A stretch of 14,932 nt of DNA from an uncultured Oscillospiraceae bacterium (GTDB lineage Bacteria; Bacillota; Clostridia; Oscillospirales; Acutalibacteraceae), in the NCBI GenBank assembly GCA_902489595.1, contig CABUAS010000044.1:1-14932 (forward strand), written 5' to 3'. The position numbers and the translations under genes were made by a program. Of this stretch, positions 1-8,039 are shown one piece after another. The notes beneath the pieces were generated by a model. The model was not told the origin of the DNA, made no database searches, and was given only the letters and a program-made list of their open reading frames with translations. Position 1 is the stretch's first letter, and each line of letters starts with the position of its first letter.

Positions 1-118
1 TTTCTACAAAATTATCAATTGCTTTTTCCTCAAGCACATCAGCATAGGCTGTAAATCCTATACTGAGTGTTGTCAAAATCATAGTTACCGATAAAATGAT
101 TGATAATATTTTTTTCAT
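1..118 (-). CDS. Secreted protein, N-terminal fragment (signal peptide)
   Basis: Only the first 39 codons are in the window; the gene runs off the left edge. The start is ATG at 118, preceded by AGGGG (126-130 on the plus strand as CCCCT) with a 7-base spacer. The protein begins MKKILSIILS and shows a classic Sec signal peptide: two lysines, a hydrophobic core over residues 4-22, and a likely signal peptidase I site after AYA (residues 24-26). The mature part starts DVLEEKAIDNF, acidic and soluble-looking. It is therefore exported, but nothing visible identifies the family. It faces away from the SASP gene. No convincing promoter was found: TATAGT lies just upstream, but the -35 position is poor. 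Confidence 0.75.
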   Translation of the reverse strand, partial: MKKILSIILSVTMILTTLSIGFTAYADVLEEKAIDNFVE

Positions 119-388
119 AGTAATACCCCTTTTTGATACTATATCAATATTTTTCGCTATGAATATCTGTAATTAAAATATACAGCCAATCTGATTTAAA
201 GTCAAGCCAATAGCATCAAAATGACGTTATCATAAAAGCAACACACTGTAAACAACAAAAACAGCATTTTAAATTTGTCAAAATTTTTCAATATTAAAAT
301 TGAATACATTTCACAAACTATACTTGCAAGAGCAAAATTTGTTTTGTTAAAGACAAGGTGATTTTTACTTTTGCAATCCAATAGAAAA

Positions 389-395
389 AGAGGTG
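389..395 (+). promoter_or_regulatory. Ribosome binding site fixing the SASP start
   Basis: AGAGGTG lies 8 bases before ATG at 404. An in-frame ATG at 371 would add 11 residues with no homology to SASPs and has no Shine-Dalgarno sequence, so 404 is the real start. Confidence 0.85.
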
Positions 396-403
396 TATTT
401 TCA

Positions 404-595
404 ATGTCAACAGGTAAAAACGTAGTACCGGAGGCTAAAGAAGCTCTCAACAGATTTAAGATGGAAGCAGCAGCTGAGGTTGGTGTTAACCTTAAGCAGG
501 GTTACAACGGTGACCTTACTTCTAAGCAGGCAGGCTCAGTAGGCGGCCAGATGGTTAAGAAAATGATTAAGGCTTACGAGGAATCTATGAAGTAA
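404..595 (+). CDS. Alpha/beta-type small acid-soluble spore protein
   Basis: This 63-residue protein is a DNA-binding spore protein that coats the forespore chromosome, shifts DNA towards an A-like form and protects it from UV and damage. Two family signatures are visible. One is the germination protease recognition region around KMEAAAEVGV (residues 20-29). The other is the C-terminal block running from GYNGDLTSKQ through AGSVGGQMVKK to the end, a close match to the family consensus GYWGDLTSREAGSVGG. The length (60-70 residues) is typical. The gene stands alone, with its own terminators downstream. In other spore-formers these genes are read by sigma G in the forespore. TGAATA at 301-306 resembles a sigma G -35 box, but no correctly spaced -10 box follows. 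The gene shows that the organism descends from, and probably is, an endospore former. Confidence 0.96.
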   Translation: MSTGKNVVPEAKEALNRFKMEAAAEVGVNLKQGYNGDLTSKQAGSVGGQMVKKMIKAYEESMK

Positions 596-624
596 GCGAT
601 GATTGCTAAAAAGTAATCCAAGGG

Positions 625-644
625 GCACGGCTTGCCGTGCTTTT
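625..644 (+). terminator. Rho-independent terminator of the SASP gene
   Basis: GCACGG (625-630) pairs with CCGTGC (635-640) around a CTTG loop and is followed by TTTT. It begins 29 bases after the SASP stop codon. The U-run is short, which may be why a second terminator follows. Confidence 0.85.
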
Positions 645-655
645 ACATAGGAAAA

Positions 656-686
656 GAAAAAGACGGTCAGGTGAACCGTCTTTTTT
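656..686. terminator. Bidirectional terminator between SASP and radC
   Basis: GACGGT (662-667) pairs with ACCGTC (675-680) around a 7-base loop. The stem is flanked by an A-run on the left and six T on the right (681-686), so on either strand the hairpin is followed by a U-rich tract. It closes the plus-strand SASP transcript and, just after the radC stop at 690, the minus-strand radC transcript. Confidence 0.88.
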
Positions 687-689
687 GAT

Positions 690-1385
690 TTACAGGTTAT
701 GAAAAAAGGCTGAATATTCTTTAATTGTTTCAACCGATTTAACATCGTTTTCTCCGACTATTATATGGTCTACAAGATTAACGCTTATCGGTTTAAGCAA
801 GTCACGCAGTTTTAATGTAAAACTGATGTCATCACCTGACGGATTTGCCGAACCGCGCGGATGATTATGAGCAATAACCGCACTTGACGCATTATCGGCA
901 AGCAGAACTTCAAAAATCTTTCTCGGATCTACCGAAGATGAATTTGCACACCCCTCAGAAACGATATGCTTATTGATAATTCTGTTATCGTTATCAAGGC
1001 TGACAACTGCCATACATTCATTCTTTTCAGCCGACAGCAGATTGAAAAAATACTGTTTCATATCATCAGTACATTCAAATCTGACAACATTTTCATTCAT
1101 ACTTTTATCTGCACGGGCATTAATATCACGGACAAGACTGATAAGCAGCGCCGAATTAATGCCCATACCCTCAATTTTTGCAAGATTATCAACGCTTGTA
1201 TTCAGCACATTATAAAGACTGCCGCAGGATTTAAGCAGATTTTTTGCAAGCGGCTTAACATCTCTGCGTGGAATTGCATAAGTGAGCAGCAATTCAAGAA
1301 CTTCATAATCATTCATCAAATTATTCTTATTTTCAATATACTTTTCTCTGATTCTTTTTCTGTGTCCTTCTTTAAAATCTTCCAT
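690..1385 (-). CDS. radC: RadC family JAB/JAMM-domain protein
   Basis: This is a 231-residue RadC-like protein (the UPF0758 group). The N-terminal part (about 1-90) carries a helix-hairpin-helix-like segment around IEGMGINSALL (71-81). The C-terminal part (about 100-228) is a JAB1/MPN/Mov34 metalloprotease-like domain. The zinc-binding JAMM residues are all present: E144 in VSEG, H173 and H175 in AHNHPRG, S183 and D186 in NPSGDD. Length and domain order are typical of full-length RadC, so it should be intact. The old link to recombination repair is disputed and the true substrate of the family is unknown. The ATG start has a GGAG about 11 bases upstream. It lies 89 bases downstream of the big operon on the same strand, and a possible promoter sits in that gap. 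Confidence 0.95.
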   Translation of the reverse strand: MEDFKEGHRKRIREKYIENKNNLMNDYEVLELLLTYAIPRRDVKPLAKNLLKSCGSLYNVLNTSVDNLAKIEGMGINSALLISLVRDINARADKSMNENVVRFECTDDMKQYFFNLLSAEKNECMAVVSLDNDNRIINKHIVSEGCANSSSVDPRKIFEVLLADNASSAVIAHNHPRGSANPSGDDISFTLKLRDLLKPISVNLVDHIIVGENDVKSVETIKEYSAFFHNL

Positions 1386-1416
1386 ACAAAATTGCTCCGA
1401 AATTTAATTCGATATT

Positions 1417-1445
1417 ATTCTACAATATTTGCAATTTAAAGTAAA
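1417..1445 (-). promoter_or_regulatory. Possible sigma A promoter for radC
   Basis: On the minus strand TTTACT (1440-1445) and TAGAAT (1417-1422) are separated by 17 bases, matching the -35 and -10 consensus at 4/6 and 5/6 positions. The site lies about 32 bases upstream of the radC start, in a 69-80% AT gap where chance matches are common. Confidence 0.4.
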
Positions 1446-1474
1446 GAAAAACATATCAGAAAATCGATTAATGA

Positions 1475-2524
1475 CTACTGTTCTTTGCCGATAGTAACAG
1501 TGCTCTGTCCGCGGTGGCGGATAAGATGCTGCGTTGTGAAAGAACCGTCATCTTTAATATTAATAAGGATACCACCCCTGAACGGAACTACATAAATATT
1601 ATGGTCATCTGAAAGACCGTATGTAAGACGAATACCATCTTTCGTAACAGAAAAATTATTCATATGGTCGTGACCTGCAAAGCATCCTTTTGTTGAGCCG
1701 ATTTCCACCATTTTTTCAAACATCATATCATCGACTGCAGGTGTGCCGTCTTCATTCGGGAAAGCATAACCCCAGATACGGTTATCCGTACCTTTTGCCT
1801 CTTCATACCCTGTCATATACTCTTTCATAGGAACATGGAAGAATGCGAGTGACGGAACGACCTTACTTTCATCGCCGTTTACCTCTTTGGCAATGGATTT
1901 AACGGTATTTTCGTACCACTCTACCTGATTATCGTGAAAATGATCATAACCTCCGTTTACTTCATCATAACTGTGAGAATCCATCATAATAAGAGAAGTT
2001 AAAACCTTACCGTTTTCATCTTTCACATTGTAATAATAATTGCCGAAACCGTCAACATTCTCATCGCCTGCCTCATAAATACAGTTCGGCAGAGTTTCAA
2101 GGTAATTGCTGAGCGTTTCCCTGTCGGCAATTTTTTCAGGGTCAATCACTTCATCGGGTTCATACTTAATATCAAGTCCCTCATGATTACCGAAAACAAA
2201 TGCCCACGGAATATTAAAATCTTCCATAAAAGAACAGAAGGATTTAAATGCCGTATAATTCTCTTTTTCGCTTGTCAGATCGCCTGTAAGAACAATCATA
2301 TCGGGATTTGTTGTTTCTACCATTTCGGTAACTGTTTTATAAGCCTTGGCATCTTTTTTCTCATCATTCAGAATATGTACATCGGTTATCTGAAGAATAC
2401 TGAATGCCGTATCCTCTGCCCTGACATATTTTTTGTTTGCAAATGTTACAACTCCTGCACATCCTGCGCCGACAACTGCAAGCGCTGTTACTACTGAAAT
2501 AATTACTTTCTGCCACTTTTTCAT
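1475..2524 (-). CDS. Membrane-anchored calcineurin-like metallophosphoesterase (Dcr2-like), copy A
   Basis: This 349-residue protein has a short basic start and one hydrophobic segment (about 7-29), so it is probably anchored in the membrane with its catalytic domain outside. No lipobox precedes Cys22. The dinuclear-metal phosphoesterase motifs appear in order: D48 and H50 in ITDVH, D82 in GDL, N113 and H114 in FGNHE, H230 in FFHVP, H285 and H287 in AGHDH. The W-x-FVFGNHE segment and the later GFGNYYYN strand resemble the Dcr2/PAP29-like branch. It should hydrolyse a phosphomonoester or diester; the substrate is unknown. It is the last gene of the ten-gene operon. Its ATG overlaps the stop of the preceding gene by one base (TAATG), so translation is probably coupled. 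It is clearly paralogous to the first gene of the operon (13829-14884). Confidence 0.9.
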   Translation of the reverse strand: MKKWQKVIISVVTALAVVGAGCAGVVTFANKKYVRAEDTAFSILQITDVHILNDEKKDAKAYKTVTEMVETTNPDMIVLTGDLTSEKENYTAFKSFCSFMEDFNIPWAFVFGNHEGLDIKYEPDEVIDPEKIADRETLSNYLETLPNCIYEAGDENVDGFGNYYYNVKDENGKVLTSLIMMDSHSYDEVNGGYDHFHDNQVEWYENTVKSIAKEVNGDESKVVPSLAFFHVPMKEYMTGYEEAKGTDNRIWGYAFPNEDGTPAVDDMMFEKMVEIGSTKGCFAGHDHMNNFSVTKDGIRLTYGLSDDHNIYVVPFRGGILINIKDDGSFTTQHLIRHRGQSTVTIGKEQ

Positions 2525-4440
2525 TACATTTTCCCCGTATTAATATCTGCTACAATAAAATCAAACTGTTCCGGAACAATGACTTCACTGTAGTTTTCAC
2601 CATATAATTCTTTTCTTATACTGCGGTATAAAATGTCGAGAAATTTATCGCCCTCTCTGAAATCAAGAAGAACAAGTCCTCCGTTGCCTGTCAAAATCTT
2701 CTCAGCCTTTTGGGCATCTCCCGATTTAAGATAAGCCATTGAAAGATACATAAGGATTCTCGGATTTTTCTTAATATCGTCTGACAACTTATCAAAACAT
2801 CTTATAACCGAAGAATATGCCTTTTGCTTTAAAAGCAATGCAAGAACACTCTCTGCAAGACAGTAACTTCCTCCGTTTATATCAATACATTTTTCTGCAA
2901 AATAAACAGAACGCTCATCTGAAAACTGATATAAAACAAAGGCATAAAAATAATTATTGTATTCATTATTATCCAAAATCAGACTTTGTTCGCAAAACTG
3001 CTTTGCTTTTTCAAAATCACGCCTGTCATAAGCAAGAAGTGCCAGCTGATAAACGATATTCCAGTTGCAGACATCTTTGTTTTTCAAAAGCAGATTTTCC
3101 ATTTTACTGCCGTATGCAAAAGGCAGCCTGCCTGACAAAGGGCTATTATCTGCAAGGTCAAGCCACGGCTTAACATCATCATCTGCAAAGAATTCAAGAT
3201 GAGCAGGCGATTTTCCGCCGAGTTTTTCATTAAGATAACCGAAACCGCTGCCGCAAAGTTTTACTTCGCCTTTCTGCAGGCTTATATCATTAAGAAAATC
3301 AGGCAGCTTTTCATCAAGCATATCACAGCCGCCCAGCGATTCAATCTGATTACACACTGCGCCGACAAGCTCATCATAAGGCAAATTAACCTTATTTTCG
3401 GGTATATCGGCAAGTGTGTAGCATTCGCTGAAGCTCCACACGCATTTCGGAGGCATAGGAATACACTCATACTGCGTTTTGCCGAGCCCTGCCTGAATTT
3501 CAACGTAATCGCCTGCTTTATCCGTAAGCATTTTCTGCCAGTGAGAAGAACCTTTTCTGTGACCCCACGAAAACAGCTTTCTGCCCTTTAAATTACTGCT
3601 TGAAAACTGAAGAAGTCCATAGCCCTCACTGTCAACATTGGCAATAAATTTATCATCGTTTTGAGCAATATCATAGAAATAATCAATAGTGTTCGGTATA
3701 TTTTCAGGGTAAGAAACATCAATACCGTTGTCAAACGGAATCTGCGATTTTTTAATACCCATACCGTCTGAATTATTATAAGCACTGTCTGCCGGAACAA
3801 CTACCCTGCCGCCCTTATATTCGGGGGTCGCCATATTGCTCCACCAGTACATCGGCACAACCTCGCTGTTTTGATTTTCAATACGCACGGCTGTCATAAG
3901 CTTATTACCGTCAAGCCAGAAATCAATCTGATAATATATTTCTCTTACTCTTTCAAACTCATAAAACCTTAAAACATCTTCGTCGTTTTTGCCCTTTACA
4001 AATGCACAGTACATCTGTGAACAGGTAAACGGAGAATGACCGATTATGCCGCAGTTCCATTCAACACCGCCCGAAAACCACGCATTTCGTATACTCAGAT
4101 TGCGAAAGCGGATAACATCATTTGTATAAAGCACATCTCGCTGCTTTTTCTTATCATAAAGCTTCCACAGTCTTCCGCCGAGCGTTGGCAGAAATTCCGC
4201 ATAAAGATAATCGTTTTCAAGAACTGCCACAGTAATTTCTTGCTCGGCTTCCTCGGCATATGAATTCTGCTGTGTATAAGGATAAGATGTTTCACGCCAG
4301 CCATAGTCAATAAACAGTCCCTCAAAATTATCTATATCGGATTTTGCCTTATGCGCCTCTTTTTCGAGCGAAAGATGCGGCACATCACTTACAGATATTA
4401 TTGAAGATACTTTATAAATTTTCTTTTCAAGCCTTGGCAT
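2524..4440 (-). CDS. DUF5107 domain plus C-terminal TPR protein
   Basis: This 638-residue protein has no signal peptide. Residues about 45-345 look like the DUF5107 beta-sandwich, related in fold to galactose mutarotases and other carbohydrate-processing beta domains. Distinctive blocks are FLPTLGGRLW (83-92), FSGGVEWNCGIIGHSPFT (122-139), MYWWSNMATPE (197-207), FSWGHRKGSSHW (290-301) and PMPPKCVWSFSECY (328-341). Conserved-looking acids E127, E207 and E339 are candidate catalytic or sugar-contacting residues. Residues about 458-590 form helical TPR-like repeats, for example YDRRDFEKAKQFCEQSLILD (471-490) and AYLKSGDAQKAEKIL (569-583). Such DUF5107-TPR proteins occur beside glycosidases, and the operon context points to glycan handling, but no activity can be assigned with confidence. 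It overlaps the upstream gene by 14 bases, with an AGAGGG Shine-Dalgarno inside that gene. Confidence 0.75.
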   Translation of the reverse strand: MPRLEKKIYKVSSIISVSDVPHLSLEKEAHKAKSDIDNFEGLFIDYGWRETSYPYTQQNSYAEEAEQEITVAVLENDYLYAEFLPTLGGRLWKLYDKKKQRDVLYTNDVIRFRNLSIRNAWFSGGVEWNCGIIGHSPFTCSQMYCAFVKGKNDEDVLRFYEFERVREIYYQIDFWLDGNKLMTAVRIENQNSEVVPMYWWSNMATPEYKGGRVVVPADSAYNNSDGMGIKKSQIPFDNGIDVSYPENIPNTIDYFYDIAQNDDKFIANVDSEGYGLLQFSSSNLKGRKLFSWGHRKGSSHWQKMLTDKAGDYVEIQAGLGKTQYECIPMPPKCVWSFSECYTLADIPENKVNLPYDELVGAVCNQIESLGGCDMLDEKLPDFLNDISLQKGEVKLCGSGFGYLNEKLGGKSPAHLEFFADDDVKPWLDLADNSPLSGRLPFAYGSKMENLLLKNKDVCNWNIVYQLALLAYDRRDFEKAKQFCEQSLILDNNEYNNYFYAFVLYQFSDERSVYFAEKCIDINGGSYCLAESVLALLLKQKAYSSVIRCFDKLSDDIKKNPRILMYLSMAYLKSGDAQKAEKILTGNGGLVLLDFREGDKFLDILYRSIRKELYGENYSEVIVPEQFDFIVADINTGKM

Positions 4441-6358
4441 TTTCGCCCTCTTCTACCGTATAAGTACCTTGATCAAGGTCGATAGTAATTGCCGTACCGT
4501 CTGAATATACTGCCCTCTGAACTCTTGTACCGCCGACAAATTCATGGCGCACCATCTGCTTATTGTAAAGTTTTGCCTGTAACTGCATAAGCGGCTTTAC
4601 AGTTTCAATTTCCTTTTTCAGAGCCTCGTCATCAAGCAGGTCAATATCCGCCGTTCTGTTATCGTTGCCCACAGGCTTCAACTCGTCGCCGAACGGATGA
4701 ATATACGGCATACCTGAATTAAGCGCACAGTAAAGATTGCCGTCGTCACCCTTTGGAATTCCCCAGTTGTTAAACCAGTTCCACGGTATCATAATGCAGT
4801 CGTGAAAAACAAGATTTGCAAGCGGAATCGGAATGCCCACTGCCTCGCCGTTTTCCTGGGGTCTTAACGTAAACGGACCGTGATGAACGAGCGCAATATT
4901 ATTTAATAACTGCATTGCAGGCTCTTCAGACGACATAATATAGCCTTTATCGTTAAGATAATCGAAGCAGTCTGCACGGTGTTTAATACTCTCTTCCCTT
5001 GTAACCTTATGCTTTTCGTGAAAGCATTCGTCACCTGAAACAACGGCAAAAACATCAAGATAGGCGCCCTGAACATCAATGTTATGTTCTTCAAGTTCAC
5101 TGTATGTTTTCTTAACACAATCAAGCGCCTGTGATGCACAAAGAAAAGTATGCTCGCCGCCGTCCCATATTGAGCAATACGGATGTGAGCCGTCAATATG
5201 TGTTACAGCCTTTTCCATATCAAAAACAGGTGAAGAATAGTAAAAATCTCTGTACTGATCGTGAAGAATGAAAATATAATCAAGCTCACGGCACGTGTCG
5301 GCAAGCTTTTTCATACCTTCCCAGCTGCCTGCCTCTTTACACGGCGGCAATATATAAGGATGATTATTGTCATAACCCTGCTCGCCCCAGCCGTCTGTAT
5401 GAATATAAAGCTTATCAACACCCATTGATTTAAGCTTTCTGACCTGCTCTGCCCTTTCCTCAAAGGTAGCGTAAAGAATTTTATTTTCTCCGTTTTTATC
5501 GTAAAACTTTGATGCAGGCTGAACCTGTGAAAAAATCTTGTGATGAAGCACCGGGCAGCCGATAAGCTTTTTGATATTCTCATTTTTGCTTATTTTTTCA
5601 TCAAGCGTTACAAGAGCATGATTTTCATCAAGATATGCTCTGTAATCCTTTGCGACAGTATTATAATCCATATCATCGTGTAATATAAAGCGAAGCTTTC
5701 TTTCATATGAAAGCTTGCCGAGCGACGACATCCAATGAACGGAATTTACAAAAGAAGCGTGCCTGCCGAAGGAGGAGAACATACACATATCATACGGCGT
5801 TTCGGAAATTGCCGTAAAGCCGTGACCGTCGCACACTCTGCCCCAGATAGGCATATAAGCATCGCCTGTGTTGATTTTGCGAAGATAATGTGCAAAACCG
5901 AATGTTGAAAGGAAATTCGGCTTGTAACCGTCAGGAAGTAAAAATCCCTGACGCATCGGGTCTACGTGATAAGAAACTTTGCCCTTTTTCTTTGAATTGA
6001 AAGGTGCAGGGAAATAAACCGCCTGAATGTCAAAGCCCGTTTCATTTTCTGCTTTTAATGAAAATTCAACAGTATCCATTCCAGTGATTTTTGCAGTCAA
6101 AACAAGCTCAAAATCAAGCACCTTGCCAAACGCAGTATACCCGCCGAGTCTTGCGAAAATTTTTGTATCGTCATACTGAAATGACCTTTTTAGTGCAGAA
6201 TAAAGTCCGCGGTAAGTGCTGATATACTTATTACCGACCTTTTTTCTGATAATTATGTACGGTCTTCTGCCGTCACTAACCCACGAAAAGCCGTTGTGCT
6301 TAATCTCGTAGTCACCTGTAAGCTCATTGATTTTAAGTTTAATGTTGCTTTTTTTCAT
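4427..6358 (-). CDS. Putative glycoside hydrolase, DUF5696/GH101/GH129-like
   Basis: This 643-residue cytoplasmic protein has no signal peptide. The layout fits an N-terminal beta-sandwich (about 1-245), a (beta/alpha)8 barrel (about 290-560) and a small C-terminal beta domain (about 600-640). Barrel strands are suggested by KLYIHTDGWGEQGYDNNHP (316-333), YIFILHDQYRDFY (361-373), GAYLDVFAVV (431-440) and GYIMSSEEP (472-480). The pattern of YLDVF, then an EC-x-x-x-H-x-x-TRE segment, then SSE is what I recall for DUF5696 and the related GH101/GH129 alpha-N-acetylgalactosaminidases. D435 would be the nucleophile and E478 the acid/base. If so it would cleave alpha-linked Gal or GalNAc-type sugars, but the specificity is a guess. 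It follows the GH110-like gene by 23 bases, with a good AGAGGTGG ribosome binding site. Known relatives are often secreted; this one is not. Confidence 0.68.
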   Translation of the reverse strand: MKKSNIKLKINELTGDYEIKHNGFSWVSDGRRPYIIIRKKVGNKYISTYRGLYSALKRSFQYDDTKIFARLGGYTAFGKVLDFELVLTAKITGMDTVEFSLKAENETGFDIQAVYFPAPFNSKKKGKVSYHVDPMRQGFLLPDGYKPNFLSTFGFAHYLRKINTGDAYMPIWGRVCDGHGFTAISETPYDMCMFSSFGRHASFVNSVHWMSSLGKLSYERKLRFILHDDMDYNTVAKDYRAYLDENHALVTLDEKISKNENIKKLIGCPVLHHKIFSQVQPASKFYDKNGENKILYATFEERAEQVRKLKSMGVDKLYIHTDGWGEQGYDNNHPYILPPCKEAGSWEGMKKLADTCRELDYIFILHDQYRDFYYSSPVFDMEKAVTHIDGSHPYCSIWDGGEHTFLCASQALDCVKKTYSELEEHNIDVQGAYLDVFAVVSGDECFHEKHKVTREESIKHRADCFDYLNDKGYIMSSEEPAMQLLNNIALVHHGPFTLRPQENGEAVGIPIPLANLVFHDCIMIPWNWFNNWGIPKGDDGNLYCALNSGMPYIHPFGDELKPVGNDNRTADIDLLDDEALKKEIETVKPLMQLQAKLYNKQMVRHEFVGGTRVQRAVYSDGTAITIDLDQGTYTVEEGENAKA

Positions 6359-6381
6359 AATCCACCTCTTATAAAAATGAT

Positions 6382-8031
6382 TTAAACAGTATCATTATTT
6401 TTTAACGTAACATTGCCGCAATTAACGCTTTTTAAAATTTTATCCGATAAAAATTTATTATCCGAAATCAAAATATCATCAGATGATTTTGCCAAAACGG
6501 CATAGCCCTTATAGCTATTGAAACGATTATTTATGATTTTTATATTTTTATGCACTGCACCGTTATGCTTTTTATTTTCGGGTTTAATCAGAACAGGCAC
6601 AGCGCCGCAGTAATCAAATTGATTATTCTTTATTGTCACATCACGGCACATTCCGCTTTCGTACCAACTTTTTGCATCATCAGACAATAATATTGAACTC
6701 ATATAATTGCTTTTAAAATGATTATCTTCTACCAAAACCTTACCTCGTGTAGTCAGCAGCAATCCCCTTGTAATAATTCGGTTGAGAACGTTATTCTTAA
6801 AGAGCACATCAGGACAGGCGGAAATATCTTCAATAACATCACCTTTTACTGCGCCTTTTGCAGAATCAAGCGTAAGTTCAATTTCATATTCATTTAAAAG
6901 TTTCGTGCTTTCAATCACTGCACTGCCGTATTCAAGCAAGTCATCAGGCTTTATAAAAGCAATTTTATCACCTTTTCTTAATGGATTAAAGCCGTGTGAC
7001 TGCGGGTGCATAAAACGCACAGTAATTTTATTGCCGCTGATATGCGTAATTTTAAAATGAATACCATGCACATTAAGGCAATCATCACCGGCACCGTCAA
7101 ACAAATTATTTTCAATCCTGATATTGCCCCTGCACATACAAATCTGTATAAAATCAGCAACTGACGCCATCTTTCCGGCTGAATTCTTTTCAGGTGCAAA
7201 TTCCGAATTAATCAGCGAAACATTTTCACTGTTCTGTGCAACAAGGGCAAGCGAATAATTGAAACGCTGTTTAATATTATCAAGAACCACATTTTCACTT
7301 TGATTTACAAATATACCCGCAAACTGACGGCGCACGTCAAAAAGATAAAAGCAATCGCCGATTTTAAACCTGAATGTATTAAGATAATAAACACGAATAC
7401 GCCTGTTGCCCAAATCAGCAACGCTTTTTACCGTGCCTATAAGCGGATGTGAAACACGCTTCAATCTATCGGGTGTTTTTGCTCTTATCAAACCTATCCA
7501 GTGCGCATTCAGCGCATTTTCATCTGCAAAGCAGTTATAATCTTTTCCGTAAAAACAAAGTTTTCCGCCGCTGATTTTATATAACGAATCCCGGTCAATT
7601 TCAAAATCAACATAAAACAAAGATTTGTTAACCACTTTCAGTTCATGCATATCAGGATGAGCGTGACGGATTTCAGCGTTTTTAACAGTTATATTTTTAC
7701 AGTTTTCAACGGCAATATTAGTTACTTTACCGTCAATAACGAAAACAGAATCACCGCCGTCAAAAATCAAATTGTCAATTCCGCCGAAATAAAAAGGCAC
7801 TGCATTCAAATGCGGTTTTTCATCTGAAGAAAATTCTTTGTCACCGACAGTGTTTGTAATATAAAGCATATATTTACTGCATTTTTCACTGTCAATATAA
7901 TAAGTACCCTTTTCAAAAACGATTGTTTTTTCACCGTTGGTTTTATTTGCTTTGTTAATCAATTCAATCAGTTGCAATGTTATGTCATTATTCGGCACAA
8001 TGCCGTAATCAGATGCATTAAAAATTATCAT
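6382..8031 (-). CDS. Right-handed beta-helix glycosidase, GH110-type (alpha-1,3-galactosidase-like)
   Basis: This 549-residue protein is made of repeated short strands with Asn ladders (ENVVLDNIK, ENVSLINSEF, NIRIENNLFDG, DVTIKNNQFDY, NIKIINNRFNS), the mark of a pectate-lyase-type parallel beta-helix. Several blocks match the GH110 alpha-1,3-galactosidases as I remember them: QFAGIFVNQSENV (236-248), AGDDCLNVHG (314-323), VRFMHPQSHGF (338-348), LLTTRGKVLVEDN (425-437) and a WYESG-x-x-RDVTI segment (456-467). The spacing D293 to D316/D317 equals that of the three catalytic aspartates reported for GH110 (321, 344, 345), so an inverting glycosidase is likely. There is no signal peptide and the helix begins at once with ASDYGIVPN, so it acts in the cytoplasm, unlike the best-known GH110 enzymes. 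AGGAG lies 5 bases before the ATG. The sugar could be D- or L-galactose; see the findings. Confidence 0.78.
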   Translation of the reverse strand: MIIFNASDYGIVPNNDITLQLIELINKANKTNGEKTIVFEKGTYYIDSEKCSKYMLYITNTVGDKEFSSDEKPHLNAVPFYFGGIDNLIFDGGDSVFVIDGKVTNIAVENCKNITVKNAEIRHAHPDMHELKVVNKSLFYVDFEIDRDSLYKISGGKLCFYGKDYNCFADENALNAHWIGLIRAKTPDRLKRVSHPLIGTVKSVADLGNRRIRVYYLNTFRFKIGDCFYLFDVRRQFAGIFVNQSENVVLDNIKQRFNYSLALVAQNSENVSLINSEFAPEKNSAGKMASVADFIQICMCRGNIRIENNLFDGAGDDCLNVHGIHFKITHISGNKITVRFMHPQSHGFNPLRKGDKIAFIKPDDLLEYGSAVIESTKLLNEYEIELTLDSAKGAVKGDVIEDISACPDVLFKNNVLNRIITRGLLLTTRGKVLVEDNHFKSNYMSSILLSDDAKSWYESGMCRDVTIKNNQFDYCGAVPVLIKPENKKHNGAVHKNIKIINNRFNSYKGYAVLAKSSDDILISDNKFLSDKILKSVNCGNVTLKNNDTV

Positions 8032-8039
8032 ACATTCTC

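Noticed and set aside
301..325. Sigma G-like promoter for the SASP gene (TGAATA at 301-306, TATACTT at 319-325)
   Set aside because: Both boxes look right singly, but they are only 12 bases apart instead of 17-18. No other pair at correct spacing was found in 119-403.
371..403. Upstream ATG extending the SASP by 11 residues
   Set aside because: There is no Shine-Dalgarno before 371, the added residues lack family similarity, and 404 has a well-spaced AGAGGTG.
202..450. An 82-codon minus-strand reading frame across the SASP leader
   Set aside because: It overlaps the real SASP gene, has a hydrophobic low-complexity translation, and shows no ribosome binding site or recognisable domain.
1460..1500. 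ACTGTT/AACAGT inverted repeat near the end of the last operon gene as a terminator
   Set aside because: The stem is weak (6 pairs), the loop is 13 bases, the repeat sits inside coding sequence, and no T-run follows on the minus strand.
6382..8031. Pectate lyase or polygalacturonase identity for the beta-helix protein, given the UxaA/UxaB neighbours
   Set aside because: GH28 and polysaccharide lyase signatures are absent, while the GDD, FMHPQ and WYESG blocks match GH110.
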